A stretch of DNA of 64,000 nt from Gimesia fumaroli. Its GTDB lineage: Bacteria; Planctomycetota; Planctomycetia; Planctomycetales; Planctomycetaceae. The stretch covers positions 3,075,164 to 3,139,163 of the forward strand of contig NZ_CP037452.1 of the NCBI RefSeq assembly GCF_007754425.1, in the 5' to 3' direction. A model generated the notes under the pieces. It did not search any database. It saw only the letters and a list, made by a program, of their open reading frames with translations, and was not told where the DNA came from. Shown here one piece after another: positions 17,037-26,846 of the stretch (position 1 is the stretch's first letter; each line of letters starts with the position of its first letter). A program made the translations under genes and the position numbers.

Positions 17037-17975
17037 CTATTTGGAACGCTTTGCATGCGGGTGAGACTTTTCGTATGTCTCGCGTAAACGTTTGGTGCTG
17101 ACGTGGGTATAAATTTGAGTGGTCGTTAAGCTTTTATGCCCCAGCAGCTCTTGCACGCTCCGCAGATCTGCGCCGCCATCCAGGAGATGCGTGGCGAAGC
17201 TGTGCCTCAAGGTATGCGGGCTTGTTTTTTTGTCGAGCCCTGTCTGCAGCAGATACTTTTCCAGCATGCGCCCCACGCTTCGAGAAGTGATTCGGGTTTT
17301 TAAGCGATTGAGAAAAATTGCGTCGGAATCAGGGTGTGGTTTGGGTTTAGCTTCTCGTTCTTCGAGCCAGTATTTCAATGCTTTGGCGGCGTAGCTGCCG
17401 ATCGGAGCGATGCGTTCTTTGCGGCCTTTTCCCAGGACGCGAATAATATTGGCATCCTGGTCCCAGTCAGTCAGATTGAGGGCGACCAGTTCGGAAACAC
17501 GCAGACCTGCGGAATACAGCGTTTCGAGAATGGCGCGATCTCGGAGTCCCATTTTTGTATTCGCCGGAGGCGCTTCCAGCAGCGAACCGATCTGATCTGT
17601 GGTCAGGAAGTGAGGTAATTTTCGACCAGTGCGCGGCGTGCGGAGTGGTTTGGCCGGATTGGTTTTGGTGTATCCCTCTCTACAGCAGTAACGGAAAAAA
17701 CTGCGCAGGCAGGCTAAACGCCTGGCGATCGTGGTGCGCTCGTACTGACACTCGTGGAGATAAGCGACATAACGACGCAATTCACTGATGCCGATCCGGT
17801 CCGGAGGTAAGAGTGTTTCCTCGTACTCGGTCAGATATTCGACGAGGCTTTCCATGTCTTCCGCGTAGGATTTGAGCGTCAGTTCGGACGAATTCCGTTC
17901 GATTTGCAGATAGCGCAGAAAGCTGTCGATTGCGTCATGTAGTTCAATCGGCCTGATAGTTTGCGAAGAGATCAT
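17037..17975 (-). CDS. xerC: Tyrosine recombinase XerC
   Basis: Site-specific recombinase with an N-terminal SAM-like core-binding domain (about 10-110) and a catalytic domain carrying the complete set: Arg159 (GLRVSEL), the LGKGRKER lysine hairpin, His254 and Arg257 (HTLRH), His280 (LGHKS) and the nucleophile Tyr289 (QIYTH). The length of 312 residues is typical of the housekeeping Xer proteins that resolve chromosome dimers at dif. No tRNA or att-like repeat is next to it, so I read it as housekeeping, not as an island integrase. Confidence 0.88.
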   Translation of the reverse strand: MISSQTIRPIELHDAIDSFLRYLQIERNSSELTLKSYAEDMESLVEYLTEYEETLLPPDRIGISELRRYVAYLHECQYERTTIARRLACLRSFFRYCCREGYTKTNPAKPLRTPRTGRKLPHFLTTDQIGSLLEAPPANTKMGLRDRAILETLYSAGLRVSELVALNLTDWDQDANIIRVLGKGRKERIAPIGSYAAKALKYWLEEREAKPKPHPDSDAIFLNRLKTRITSRSVGRMLEKYLLQTGLDKKTSPHTLRHSFATHLLDGGADLRSVQELLGHKSLTTTQIYTHVSTKRLRETYEKSHPHAKRSK

Positions 17976-18046
17976 AAGGCTTCAATGAGTGGATGAGACG
18001 TAGTTAGTTGAGAAGATCTTCGCGAGAGAATCCAGTCGTTTGGGAT

Positions 18047-18277
18047 TCAAGCCGTTTTACGCAAGCGTCTGGATTGTTCTTCGAGTTCTGCTTCGCGTCT
18101 TAATTTGCGAACTTTCTGACTCATGACAGCGGCATCGTACCAGGTGAAACTCAGATCTTTATCGGCTGCATACTGGCCTAATGTCTGGAGCATCTGCGAA
18201 GAGCTTTCATCGTCATAAAGAAAGACGTAACGTTCTGAGTCTTTAACTAATGCAACGACATTCATTTGTTGTTTCAC
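18047..18277 (-). CDS. Small hypothetical protein, 76 residues
   Basis: Compact protein with an alpha/beta start (VVALVKDSERYVFLYDD), one helix (SSSQMLQTLGQYAAD) and a strongly charged helical tail rich in Arg/Glu/Lys (KVRKLRREAELEEQSRRLR). No signal peptide. The frame has good coding character, and the gene lies 71 bp from xerC's start on the same strand. I do not recognise the family; the basic tail could touch nucleic acid, but that is a guess. Confidence 0.6.
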   Translation of the reverse strand: MKQQMNVVALVKDSERYVFLYDDESSSQMLQTLGQYAADKDLSFTWYDAAVMSQKVRKLRREAELEEQSRRLRKTA

Positions 18278-18380
18278 TGTGGCAGTCCTTTATTATAGTC
18301 AGATCACGGGAGGCGTAGTCTGGTGGGATGGGAGTGCTCATTTAACCGCAATATTTAATATCGGCAGTCGAGCGGTGGGA

Positions 18381-19592
18381 TTATCGGTATTTTCTTACTT
18401 TGAAGATGAGCTGATGCTGAGCTTGTCCGCCATGCAGCGTTAACATCTCTAGAATCATTAAATGCGATGTAAACCGTATAAAGTCCTCACTCCGATGCAG
18501 GTAGGCTTCCCAGCCCCCACTGCGGCGGTCTCCGCTGACTTCAAGATAATCGCGTAAATGAGCTACAAGAGCAGCATCAGAGCCATCGAACAGCCGTGTG
18601 TAAGACATGAACGGTTGTCGCGGGTCCAGGGTCGTGGTATGCGTTGATACCGAAGGTGGGCAGTAGGCATCGAATTGCTTCGTGTCTGAAGGAATTTGTT
18701 GTGTGATTTTGGATGGGGGGGCCGGAAGTGTCGTTGGCTTCGGAGCAGCAACCGGTGGTTGCTTCATTTTTATGCCGGGATTGGGTTGGGTTGTCAGAGG
18801 AGTCTGGACGACCGGATTGGTTGTCTGTGCGCCCTGATTGGCTTGTGCATATGCCTGAATAATGCCGGACTGGTTTTTGGGATAAGGCCAAACGTCGAGC
18901 GATTCTGCTGACTGTCCGCGAAAGACAGTATCTTTAGGCGTAGAAGGTAGTCGGCTTCCGGTGGGACAGTGTCCTGTAGGGCAGTTTTGTTTGCCCTGCT
19001 TCCGATTGATTTTCTGTTCCTGTTTTTCAGCTTTGCGTTCCATGTGAGATGCGTGTCTCACTTCCCGATTCATCTGGTGTTCTTCCTTGCGGGCTTCTTT
19101 GGCAGCCAGACGATCGCTTTTGAAGAATTGATTCATGACAGACTTTTTCGTATGCCGCTCTTCAGTCAGTAAGGGGAGGCCCGGAATAAATTCCTGTGAA
19201 TGGGGAGAATACCAGGAAACCTGCATGCCGATGCGGGGTGGATAATAGGGGGAATAATCGGTGACCGCTCCAATGACAACTGCATCCACGTTCAAGACTT
19301 CTGCCAGCTTGAGAACATCATCCGGGTTATTCATTTGGAGTTCATGTTCCACCATAGCGACTTCAGCGACGCCGACTGGTAAAACCTGGAATCCAGGGAC
19401 TTTCTGCAATTCTGCATAATAAGCGAGTGCAAAACGACGTCCGTCCACATCTGGTTCCTGACTGAGATTGAAAAAAGGAACCACAGCAACCGTTTTCAGC
19501 TTCGGATTGGGATTGGTGACAGAGGTCCGCATGATCACGCACCCTGACAGGCTGGAGAGACAAATTAGCAATGTAAAAATGCGAGTCAGCAC
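18381..19592 (-). CDS. Lipoprotein with LpoB/CsgG-like N-terminal domain
   Basis: Lipobox LSGC (Cys18) marks an outer-compartment lipoprotein. Residues 30-130 (KTVAVVPFFNLSQEPDVDGRRFALAYYAELQ...DAVVIGAVTDYSPY) look like the fold shared by LpoB, CsgG and TolB-N type proteins. A highly charged stretch follows (KEARKEEHQMNREVRHASHM), then a Pro/Thr/Gln-rich linker, then a shorter ordered C-terminus with MSYTRLFDGSDAALVAHLRDYL. Periplasmic assembly or envelope-stress roles are possible; nothing nearby decides. Confidence 0.65.
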   Translation of the reverse strand: MLTRIFTLLICLSSLSGCVIMRTSVTNPNPKLKTVAVVPFFNLSQEPDVDGRRFALAYYAELQKVPGFQVLPVGVAEVAMVEHELQMNNPDDVLKLAEVLNVDAVVIGAVTDYSPYYPPRIGMQVSWYSPHSQEFIPGLPLLTEERHTKKSVMNQFFKSDRLAAKEARKEEHQMNREVRHASHMERKAEKQEQKINRKQGKQNCPTGHCPTGSRLPSTPKDTVFRGQSAESLDVWPYPKNQSGIIQAYAQANQGAQTTNPVVQTPLTTQPNPGIKMKQPPVAAPKPTTLPAPPSKITQQIPSDTKQFDAYCPPSVSTHTTTLDPRQPFMSYTRLFDGSDAALVAHLRDYLEVSGDRRSGGWEAYLHRSEDFIRFTSHLMILEMLTLHGGQAQHQLIFKVRKYR

Positions 19593-19835
19593 CGAATGGT
19601 TCCCAAAAGATGAAGCCAGAAAGAATCGATATCAACGTTATCGGCATAACCAGCAGAGTAACTTCAATAAGAAATCTTTTAGTAATTTTCCTATCTTTAC
19701 ATTTGGGGGAATCCCCTGCTTTTTCGAGCCAGGTCTCCTTAGATATTGTGGCAAGTGACTATTTCCAGAGCCTGTCATGGCTGCTAATATGCTCTAGATG
19801 ACTTAAATTACGCTTTTTGATACGATCCGAATCCA

Positions 19836-20918
19836 ATGAAATCTCTGCCTCCCCAACCTGATTCCCGACCACCGCTCTACTATGGGGCACTGGAGTTGGA
19901 ATCCCGGTATTTGCTGTCTCCTTTAGCCGGCTATACGAATTTACCCTTTCGACGGATTGTTCGTGAACTGGGGGGCGTGGGGTTGGCAACGACTGATTTG
20001 GTCAATGCACGTGGTTTGCTGGAAGGGAGCCACAAGACTCTGCAGTTGATTCAGACCTGTCCTGAAGATTCCCCGTTTGCGGTGCAGATCTTCGGAAGTG
20101 AAGCCAAGCAGATGAGCGACGCGGCTCAGTTGCTGGAAGGACGAGGCGTCGATTCGATTGATATCAACATGGGCTGTCCCGTGAATCGGATTGTCAAAGG
20201 GGGCGCCGGGGCGAGTATGATGTGCCGTCCCGAAGATACGGTGTCATTGGTCCGATCTGTGGTGGAAGCAGTCAAGATTCCCGTTACAGTGAAAATGCGA
20301 CTGGGCTGGGATGATCAGAACCTGACTGCTCCTTTTTTTGCGCGAGAGTTTGAACAGGTGGGCGTGGTTGCCGTAGCCATACATGGACGAACGCGCGAGC
20401 AGGGTTTTCGTGGTTCGGTCAATCATGATGGAATTCGTCAGGTGGTGGAAGCCGTCGAATCGATTCCCGTGATTGGGAACGGGGATGTGACTTCGATTGC
20501 CGATGCGGATTTTATGCTGAGAACAACCGGTTGTGCGGGCGTTTCTATCGGCCGGGGGGCTTTGGCAAATCCCTGGATCTTTCGTCAGCTGGTCCAGTGG
20601 GAGCAAACCGGACAATGTGATCCGGCGGGAAGTTTCGATGCACGATTGGAGTTATTGCTGCGGCAGTTTCGTTATCTGCTGGAAATGACGACAGAAGAGC
20701 GCGCACTTCCCATGTTTCGTAAGATGGGGCACTGGTATCTGAAGTCGATGCGGGTCAAGCCGGCCTTACGTCATGTATTTCAATGTGCTCAGAACCTGGA
20801 AGAGTTTGATGACGCAATCAAACAGATTGCCGCTCAAGGGCCAACCTCCGGTTCCCGAAGTGGTGTTTTGCCGGACATGCACATTCCTGTTCCCGGCGGT
20901 CCCGTCGAACGCTGGTAA
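19836..20918 (+). CDS. dusB: tRNA-dihydrouridine synthase
   Basis: FMN-dependent reductase of uridines in tRNA. Visible motifs are LSPLAGYTNLPFRRIVRELG, INMGCPVNRIVKGGAG with the catalytic Cys, VKMRLGWDD (Lys contacts the substrate), HGRTREQGFRG and GNGDVTS for FMN phosphate binding. Length fits DusB-type proteins. It converges with the corC-like gene with 8 bp between the stops. The subtype (A, B or C) is a judgement from overall look. Confidence 0.88.
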   Translation: MKSLPPQPDSRPPLYYGALELESRYLLSPLAGYTNLPFRRIVRELGGVGLATTDLVNARGLLEGSHKTLQLIQTCPEDSPFAVQIFGSEAKQMSDAAQLLEGRGVDSIDINMGCPVNRIVKGGAGASMMCRPEDTVSLVRSVVEAVKIPVTVKMRLGWDDQNLTAPFFAREFEQVGVVAVAIHGRTREQGFRGSVNHDGIRQVVEAVESIPVIGNGDVTSIADADFMLRTTGCAGVSIGRGALANPWIFRQLVQWEQTGQCDPAGSFDARLELLLRQFRYLLEMTTEERALPMFRKMGHWYLKSMRVKPALRHVFQCAQNLEEFDDAIKQIAAQGPTSGSRSGVLPDMHIPVPGGPVERW

Positions 20919-20926
20919 CGTTCATA

Positions 20927-22270
20927 CTAAGTATCGGCGTCGAATTCTTCGACGAGCAATGGATCTAATTCGATGCGCAGCTTGTTGATTCTTCGCTCGT
21001 CGGACTCAAGGACCTCGATGCGCAATTGTTGCCAGGTCAGCGAATCGCCGGTTTGAGGCACCTTCCCCATTTGGGTAATCACAAAACCGCCGATGGTGTC
21101 AAAGTCTTTTCCTTCAGGCAGATCGTAGTTGTATTTTTCGTTGAGATCATCGATATGCACCCGGGCATCGACTTCGACGATGTTGTTCCCCTGTTCGAAA
21201 ATCATCTGCTCTTCTTCATCATCAAATTCATCGACAATATCGCCCACGATTTCTTCAAGCACATCTTCCATCGTGACCAGGCCGGCAACGCCCCCATATT
21301 CATCAATAACGATTGCCATGTGGACGTGTTCTTTCTGCATGGTTTCCAGTAACGAGTCAATTCCCGTTGTTTCCGGAATATAGAACGGGGAGAACATCAG
21401 TTCTTTGATCGACAGTTTTTCTGATGTATTGGAATTCTGATTTTCCTTTGAATAGTGCTTGAGCAGTTCCCGGGCATACAGAATCCCTACGATATCATCG
21501 GTTGATTCTCCGATCACGGGAATCCGCGAATGGCCGACGTCAATGAACTTTAACAGTGCTTCGTCCAGAGTTGCATCGACAGAGACATATTCCATATCCA
21601 TGCGCTGGGTCATGATGGCGGCGACATCTTCATCCTGAAGTTCCATCACCCGCTGAATCATTTTGCCGGCTTCGGATTCCAGAATTCCGCCTCGCGCGCC
21701 TTCTTCAACCACAGAAAGAATTTCTTCACTGATATTGGCTTCCCGTCCATTCTTATTTTCATCGATGCCTGCCAGCCGGTGCGAAAATTCATCAATTTTC
21801 CAGGAGAGCCAGATGACCGGGGTCAGGAAAACCGGCAGCCAGCGGACTACAGGCCAGAATTTCTGCAGGAAGCGTTCCCCCGTGATCCGTGAGATGGTCC
21901 AGGGAACGGTCATCAGGAAGATGATCCCGATCACCAGTGCCAGGAGCATTTGAAACGTGAACTGGATGGCGGTGGAAACAGAACTGAATTCAGTCGGAAT
22001 GGGAATGTATTGTCTGGTCAGAATAACCGAGATCAGAATGACGCCGGTGAAATAGCAGAAATCCGCTGCCAGAAGAATGGTCGGATGCGACTTCAGGATT
22101 TCACTGAAGCGATCGGGGACCCCTGCTTCGTTACAGAGCGTTTCCAGGCGACTTCGTGAAAAATCTCTGAGTGAAAAACCCAATACGCCTGAGAACAGGG
22201 TGAGTGCAATTAAAACAGCAAATATCAGCGGGACCATAAATCTTGCAAATAGCCAAATTGTAAGAGACAA
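20927..22270 (-). CDS. HlyC/CorC-type membrane protein with CBS pair
   Basis: An N-terminal CNNM/DUF21-like membrane part has four hydrophobic segments (about residues 5-165). A Bateman module of two CBS domains follows (MTQRMDMEYVSVDATLDEAL and the GIDSLLETMQKEHVHMAIVIDEYGGVAGLVTMEDVLEEIVGDI core). The end is the CorC_HlyC domain. Family members are linked to magnesium/cobalt efflux or homeostasis. It is the last gene of the phoH - HD - ybeY - corC cluster, 92 bp after ybeY; this gene order is widely kept in bacteria. Confidence 0.88.
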   Translation of the reverse strand: MSLTIWLFARFMVPLIFAVLIALTLFSGVLGFSLRDFSRSRLETLCNEAGVPDRFSEILKSHPTILLAADFCYFTGVILISVILTRQYIPIPTEFSSVSTAIQFTFQMLLALVIGIIFLMTVPWTISRITGERFLQKFWPVVRWLPVFLTPVIWLSWKIDEFSHRLAGIDENKNGREANISEEILSVVEEGARGGILESEAGKMIQRVMELQDEDVAAIMTQRMDMEYVSVDATLDEALLKFIDVGHSRIPVIGESTDDIVGILYARELLKHYSKENQNSNTSEKLSIKELMFSPFYIPETTGIDSLLETMQKEHVHMAIVIDEYGGVAGLVTMEDVLEEIVGDIVDEFDDEEEQMIFEQGNNIVEVDARVHIDDLNEKYNYDLPEGKDFDTIGGFVITQMGKVPQTGDSLTWQQLRIEVLESDERRINKLRIELDPLLVEEFDADT

Positions 22271-22362
22271 AACTGATTCGGTGAAGCTACCGGAATCTAC
22301 TTTAGTTTAACGGGAACGGACGAATACATGAATCTGAGAATTACAATAATTCAGATGAATTC

Positions 22363-22860
22363 TCACTCTTCTCTTCTGGGAATTTTCAGCCCCCAGTGAT
22401 CAAAAATCTGTTGTTCTCTGGTTCGCATCAACTGGAGCTCGCTTTCTGACAGATCATCATAACCGCATAAATGCAATAAACCATGTACGACATACAGCAG
22501 AAGCTCATTCTCGGCAGACCATTGATATTTTTCCGCCATCGCGACCGCCATTTCAGCAGAGACGATGACTTCGCCTTCAATGGTCTTACCGGCGCCCCTG
22601 ATTTCCGGAATCTGTTGCGCTGGATCGATCTGACAATCCAGCAGAAAACTCAGGACGTCCGTGTCATAGTCATGTGCTAAATATTGTTGATTCAGCTCAC
22701 GGACGGTGGGATTGTCAAAAACAGCAAGGCTGATGTCGGCCTGATTTACTTTTTCCGACTGTAAAAGATAACAGGCCGCTGCCTCCAGCTGGGATGCATC
22801 GATCACGATGTGATTCTGCGAGTTTTGAATGTTGATTTGAAACTGGTCCAGGGTGTTCAT
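22363..22860 (-). CDS. ybeY: Endoribonuclease YbeY (rRNA maturation)
   Basis: Zinc-dependent RNase acting in 16S rRNA processing and ribosome quality control. The core HGLLHLCGYDD corresponds to the family H-G-x-L-H-L-x-G-Y-D-H motif, but the third metal ligand position is Asp instead of His. NQQYLAHDYDTDVLSF and GEVIVSAEMA are also typical. Asp can bind zinc, so the protein is probably active. It sits between the HD phosphodiesterase and corC-like genes as expected. Confidence 0.88.
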   Translation of the reverse strand: MNTLDQFQINIQNSQNHIVIDASQLEAAACYLLQSEKVNQADISLAVFDNPTVRELNQQYLAHDYDTDVLSFLLDCQIDPAQQIPEIRGAGKTIEGEVIVSAEMAVAMAEKYQWSAENELLLYVVHGLLHLCGYDDLSESELQLMRTREQQIFDHWGLKIPRREE

Positions 22861-22879
22861 GCAGTTCTTCTATCGGTGG

Positions 22880-25201
22880 TTATGCAGATCGCTCTTCCGG
22901 ATATTTGATTCGGCCATGATAGATTCCGATGAGTGATTTCACCAGAGACTCTTCCACAATATTGATTTCGCTTAAAGTTAAGGAGCATTCATTGAACTGA
23001 CCGTCCAGCAGACGCTTCATGACTAAGGAATGGACCAGAGACTTGATGCGTTTCGGTGTCGGATCACTGAGCGTGCGGCTGGCACTTTCGACGGCGTCGG
23101 CCAGCATCATGACGCCTGCTTCCCTGGTTTGCGGTTTGGGTCCCGGATAGCGGAACGACGATTCTTCGGCATCGGTTTTGTGGTCGGGACTAAGGTCAGC
23201 CTGTTTTTCGGCCTCCCGGAAGAAGTATTCTACCAGCGTGGTCCCATGATGTTGTTCGATGAAATCGATAATCGGCTGCGGCAAGTTGTGCTGACGCGCC
23301 AGATCGACACCGTCTTTCACGTGCCCGATAATGATCAGCGTACTCATGGCCGGCGCCAGATTGTCATGCAGGCTTTCGCTGCCGACCACCATGTTTTCAA
23401 TGAAGTATTGTGGTTTCAGCATTTTGCCGATGTCATGATAATAGGCGGCCACGCGTACCAACAGACCGTTAGCACCAATTTTATCCGCGGCGGCTTCTCC
23501 GATCGTGGCCATCGAGATCGAGTGGTTATACGTTCCTGGAGCGCGACGGACTAATTCCTGCAGCAATGGGTGGGACACATTGCTCATTTCCAGCAGACTG
23601 ATATCGGTTACGACTCCAAACAGCGATTCAATAAACGGCAGACTTCCGGCGACAAGATAACCGGCAGCCAGACACCAGCCCGCTCCCTGCAGACTTTCCC
23701 ACAGAACCCGTTGATTGAAAAATCCGTTGGAAAGTTCCTGGCTTTGAATCAGGTTAATGCCCCAATACACCAGGAAGTACGTCAGCCCCATGCCAAATCC
23801 AAGCTTAATCAATGTGGACCTGGAGGAAATCGTGCCCAGCGAAGTCACCGCGACAGAGGCGACACTCATCAGAACCACAAAGTGTCCCAGAGAGCCTCCC
23901 GTTGAGAGACAGAGTAAAAGCGTGAGAGAGAGCGCCGACAGGATCGCCATCATCTGGTCATACACAATGGCAAAGACCATGACGGTGACGATCAGCGGAA
24001 GTACTTCAGCGCGCCACGGATCATAAGAAAGCAGCCGACCGAGGAAGACCGTTAAGATGATCACGCTGGAATAGATGCTTAAGCTGCTGACGGTTCTGGC
24101 GACTGCTTTCTTGTTTCGCAGCAGGTGATATCCATTCAGGACGGCCAGTACAATCAGCATCAGAAAGATAATGGTGATCCGCGTCACGCGCTCATAGACG
24201 GGAACCACTTCTTCTTTGGCCTCATATTCCGCCCGCAGTAATACAAGCTGTGTTTCATCAATGGCTTGTCCGGGCTCCACCAGAATCGTCCCGCGTTGAA
24301 ACGTGTCGTATATTTCATCGACCAGCATCCGGGCCTGATTGCGTTCCTGCAATGTTCTTGCCGAGTCGTAGACCAGAGTGGTCGGTGCCTGGAAATGAAT
24401 CCAGTGCGAGAGCACGGCAGTCATCGGCGCCAGGAGTGGGAAGTTTTTCCACTCTCTGCCAATGACGCCATTTTCAGATAACTGATTCGGCAGGCGGATA
24501 TCAAATGTGGTGACAATTCTCCTGGTCCCCGAATTATCGTTAACAATGGCAATCGCATCATCAGCACGAATCTGATTTTTGGTCAGATCATTTTCATTCA
24601 CAATTCCATAGATCAGTAATGGGGAGATTAATTTTTTGAAATCCTTAACAATGGCATCAATTTTTTTCGTGTCATTGGAATCCGGGCTGCTGACCAGTGA
24701 TTTGAGTTCTGCAAATGTCTGTTCGGATTCTTCAGGAAACTGATCGATAAACTGTTCCAGACGCCGGGAAGAGGTTAATCCCAGTTCCGCGCGCGAATCG
24801 GCGTTCAAATCATCCAGTGACTTGGCTTTGGCAATGGCGACCAGATCTTCTCTGAGTAACAGGGGAAGCTTTTCGATCAGTTCGGGCTGCTGTTTGAATG
24901 AATAGGGGACTTCCGATTCTTTTTGTGTGCGTTGCCGGTCAGTCTCGATCGGATTGGCGACCTTGAAAGAGGCACTCGCCATAATTCCATGTTCTGCGTA
25001 CATGCCGAGGCGGTACGGGAACGGTGATTTCCAACTCTCTACAGCCACCATTAAAATCAGCAGGGTCAAAAGACAGACGCTCAGCCGCGACAGGGTCCCA
25101 CGATTGCTTAGCAGTTCGCGCAGCTTGGAACTCAGTTTGGAAGAATCTCGCAAACTGGCAGCAAGTGCCGTTCGGGATTTTTTGGAACCAAAAAAAGCCA
25201 T
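22880..25201 (-). CDS. 7TM-HD phosphohydrolase (PgpH-like c-di-AMP phosphodiesterase)
   Basis: 773 residues: one N-terminal transmembrane helix, an extracytoplasmic domain of about 270 residues, seven closely spaced transmembrane helices (about 330-520) and a cytoplasmic HD domain. The HD domain shows YNHSISMATIGEAAAD, AAYYHDIGKMLKP and FIEQHHGT, the metal ligands of the HDIG class. The PgpH relatives hydrolyse cyclic di-AMP. A start at MAFFGSKKSRTA places a basic cytoplasmic stretch before the first helix. It is the second gene of the phoH cluster, 52 bp downstream of phoH. Confidence 0.87.
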   Translation of the reverse strand: MAFFGSKKSRTALAASLRDSSKLSSKLRELLSNRGTLSRLSVCLLTLLILMVAVESWKSPFPYRLGMYAEHGIMASASFKVANPIETDRQRTQKESEVPYSFKQQPELIEKLPLLLREDLVAIAKAKSLDDLNADSRAELGLTSSRRLEQFIDQFPEESEQTFAELKSLVSSPDSNDTKKIDAIVKDFKKLISPLLIYGIVNENDLTKNQIRADDAIAIVNDNSGTRRIVTTFDIRLPNQLSENGVIGREWKNFPLLAPMTAVLSHWIHFQAPTTLVYDSARTLQERNQARMLVDEIYDTFQRGTILVEPGQAIDETQLVLLRAEYEAKEEVVPVYERVTRITIIFLMLIVLAVLNGYHLLRNKKAVARTVSSLSIYSSVIILTVFLGRLLSYDPWRAEVLPLIVTVMVFAIVYDQMMAILSALSLTLLLCLSTGGSLGHFVVLMSVASVAVTSLGTISSRSTLIKLGFGMGLTYFLVYWGINLIQSQELSNGFFNQRVLWESLQGAGWCLAAGYLVAGSLPFIESLFGVVTDISLLEMSNVSHPLLQELVRRAPGTYNHSISMATIGEAAADKIGANGLLVRVAAYYHDIGKMLKPQYFIENMVVGSESLHDNLAPAMSTLIIIGHVKDGVDLARQHNLPQPIIDFIEQHHGTTLVEYFFREAEKQADLSPDHKTDAEESSFRYPGPKPQTREAGVMMLADAVESASRTLSDPTPKRIKSLVHSLVMKRLLDGQFNECSLTLSEINIVEESLVKSLIGIYHGRIKYPEERSA

Positions 25202-25253
25202 GCAAACAACCTGGATTGAAAGTGGGTTTAGAATGAGGAAATGTGGATGAGAA

Positions 25254-26219
25254 TCAGAGACCCAGACCGTCTTCGTTTTGGTAGGCTTTTACAATTTCGC
25301 CCACGAGTCTGTGTCTTACAATGTCTTCAGTTTTTAATTGGACGATTCCCACACCTTTAATATTTCGTAAGCGATTGATGGCGTCGGTCATGCCACAGGA
25401 AATATCGGGGGGCAGGTCGATCTGAGAAGTATCTCCCGTAACCACAATTTGCGATCCCATACCCATACGGGTAAGAAACATTTTCATCTGAGTCACGGTT
25501 GTATTTTGTGCTTCGTCCATAATGATAAACGTATTATCCAGAGTCCGCCCGCGCATAAACGCTAAAGGTACGACTTCCACAATATCATTATCCATGTATC
25601 GATGGACTTGTTCATAATCGAGCAAACTGCCGAGTGCGTCTAACAGCGGGCGTAAAAAGGGATTGACTTTGGCCAGCATATCGCCGGGCAGAAAGCCCAG
25701 TTTTTCACCCGCTTCGACGGCAGGACGGACCAGTACAATTTTTCGTACCCGCTCAGTTCGTAAGGCGTGAATGGCCATCGCGACTGCCAGAAAAGTTTTT
25801 CCACAACCGGCAGGACCTGTGCAGAAAACCAGATCATGTTCGCCGATCGATTTAATGTAATCGGACTGCCCCGGAGTACGCGGATGAACCTTTTTGGTTT
25901 TCTCAAATAGATCGATCGAGGAGGGCGTGGCATCCGGAGTCTGTTTTGCCTGCTTGCTGGATGCGTTGCCGTTTGACAGGGCCGTCAGCACCTGCTCGCT
26001 TTTGAGTTGCCCTGTATTTTCAACAATCGCTCTCAGTTCGGAGAAGATACGGAGTGATTTCTGGATTTGTGAATCATCGCCGATGATTCGAAGTTCATCT
26101 CCGCGATGAACGACATCCACACCTAGTGCATCCTGAATTTGTCTGATGTGACAATCATGAGTCCCCAATAAAACAGGAATCTGATCGGGATCAGCAAAGG
26201 AAAGAGTGGCTTCTGACAT
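25254..26219 (-). CDS. PhoH-family ATPase (YbeZ-like)
   Basis: P-loop protein with Walker A GPAGCGKT, Walker B-type FIIMDEAQNTT and sensor GDTSQIDLP, preceded by a KH-like N-domain of about 70 residues (DELRIIGDDSQIQKSLRIF). PhoH/YbeZ proteins couple ATP to RNA-related functions and are commonly encoded with YbeY, as here. First gene of a four-gene minus-strand cluster. The ribosome site upstream reads GGAGGCGCA on the minus strand. Confidence 0.9.
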   Translation of the reverse strand: MSEATLSFADPDQIPVLLGTHDCHIRQIQDALGVDVVHRGDELRIIGDDSQIQKSLRIFSELRAIVENTGQLKSEQVLTALSNGNASSKQAKQTPDATPSSIDLFEKTKKVHPRTPGQSDYIKSIGEHDLVFCTGPAGCGKTFLAVAMAIHALRTERVRKIVLVRPAVEAGEKLGFLPGDMLAKVNPFLRPLLDALGSLLDYEQVHRYMDNDIVEVVPLAFMRGRTLDNTFIIMDEAQNTTVTQMKMFLTRMGMGSQIVVTGDTSQIDLPPDISCGMTDAINRLRNIKGVGIVQLKTEDIVRHRLVGEIVKAYQNEDGLGL

Positions 26220-26846
26220 CAGAAATTCTACGTGCGCCTCCTGAGAAAAGGAATAAAACAGTTTAGAAGATGAAAATCATGACAGGTAAAATTGAATTTC
26301 GCTACGCTGAAATCGATGAAAACTTCAATATTAACGAGACTGAAAGCCAGGAAAGATTCCCGTACTCGTCCTGATCTTTGTAAGTCTACTCCAGCAAATC
26401 AGAGAGAGAAAGGAGAGAGTTGGCCTTAAAACGGAGTTTTTTTGTAAATTGTATTTATGAAATGAGTTACATGCGAATATAAAAGGCACTGTTATGCCTG
26501 TTTTTTGATCGGGAGTATCTGGAACCGTGATTTGTGAAGTGCTGGAACCCCAGTCTCTCTGAGTGGCAAATTACCCATTCTGCATAAACGGAATTAATTG
26601 AGTTCCTCCGGAGGATTGATGTCAAGATCTAGCGTTTGGGTAATGCACCTGAGTGACCCTGCTCAGATACTGCCGATTGTATTGGTAATGCTCAAGAAGT
26701 GACCATAACCTGTTCGATGAATTGTTCATAGGATTCAGGATCAAACTCAAGGAAGAATGCGCTGTTGATTCTGTGTTTCCTTTTGAGTCAAAACCATCCA
26801 GTTTCCTCTGGGAACTGATGCAATAAACGCGAAAAGGCTATTGTCA
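26220..26846. other. Long divergent intergenic region
   Basis: About 630 bp between phoH (minus) and the ExeA-like gene (plus), with no credible protein gene in either strand. It contains one terminator-like hairpin (26484-26506), an isolated AGAGAGAAAGGAGAGAG purine run near 26400 and a CTCCGGAGGA palindrome near 26606. It is long enough for an unseen small RNA or leader. Confidence 0.4.
26484..26506 (+). terminator. Orphan terminator-like hairpin
   Basis: AGGCA - CTGTTA - TGCCT stem of 5 bp, followed by G and six T. Read on the other strand it is also followed by TTTTAT, so it could act both ways. No gene ends here, because both flanking genes start away from it. Confidence 0.4.

Noticed and set aside
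17037..17975. XerC-like recombinase as the integrase of a genomic island
   Set aside because: It has the length and motifs of the housekeeping enzyme, with no adjacent tRNA, att repeat or mobile gene.
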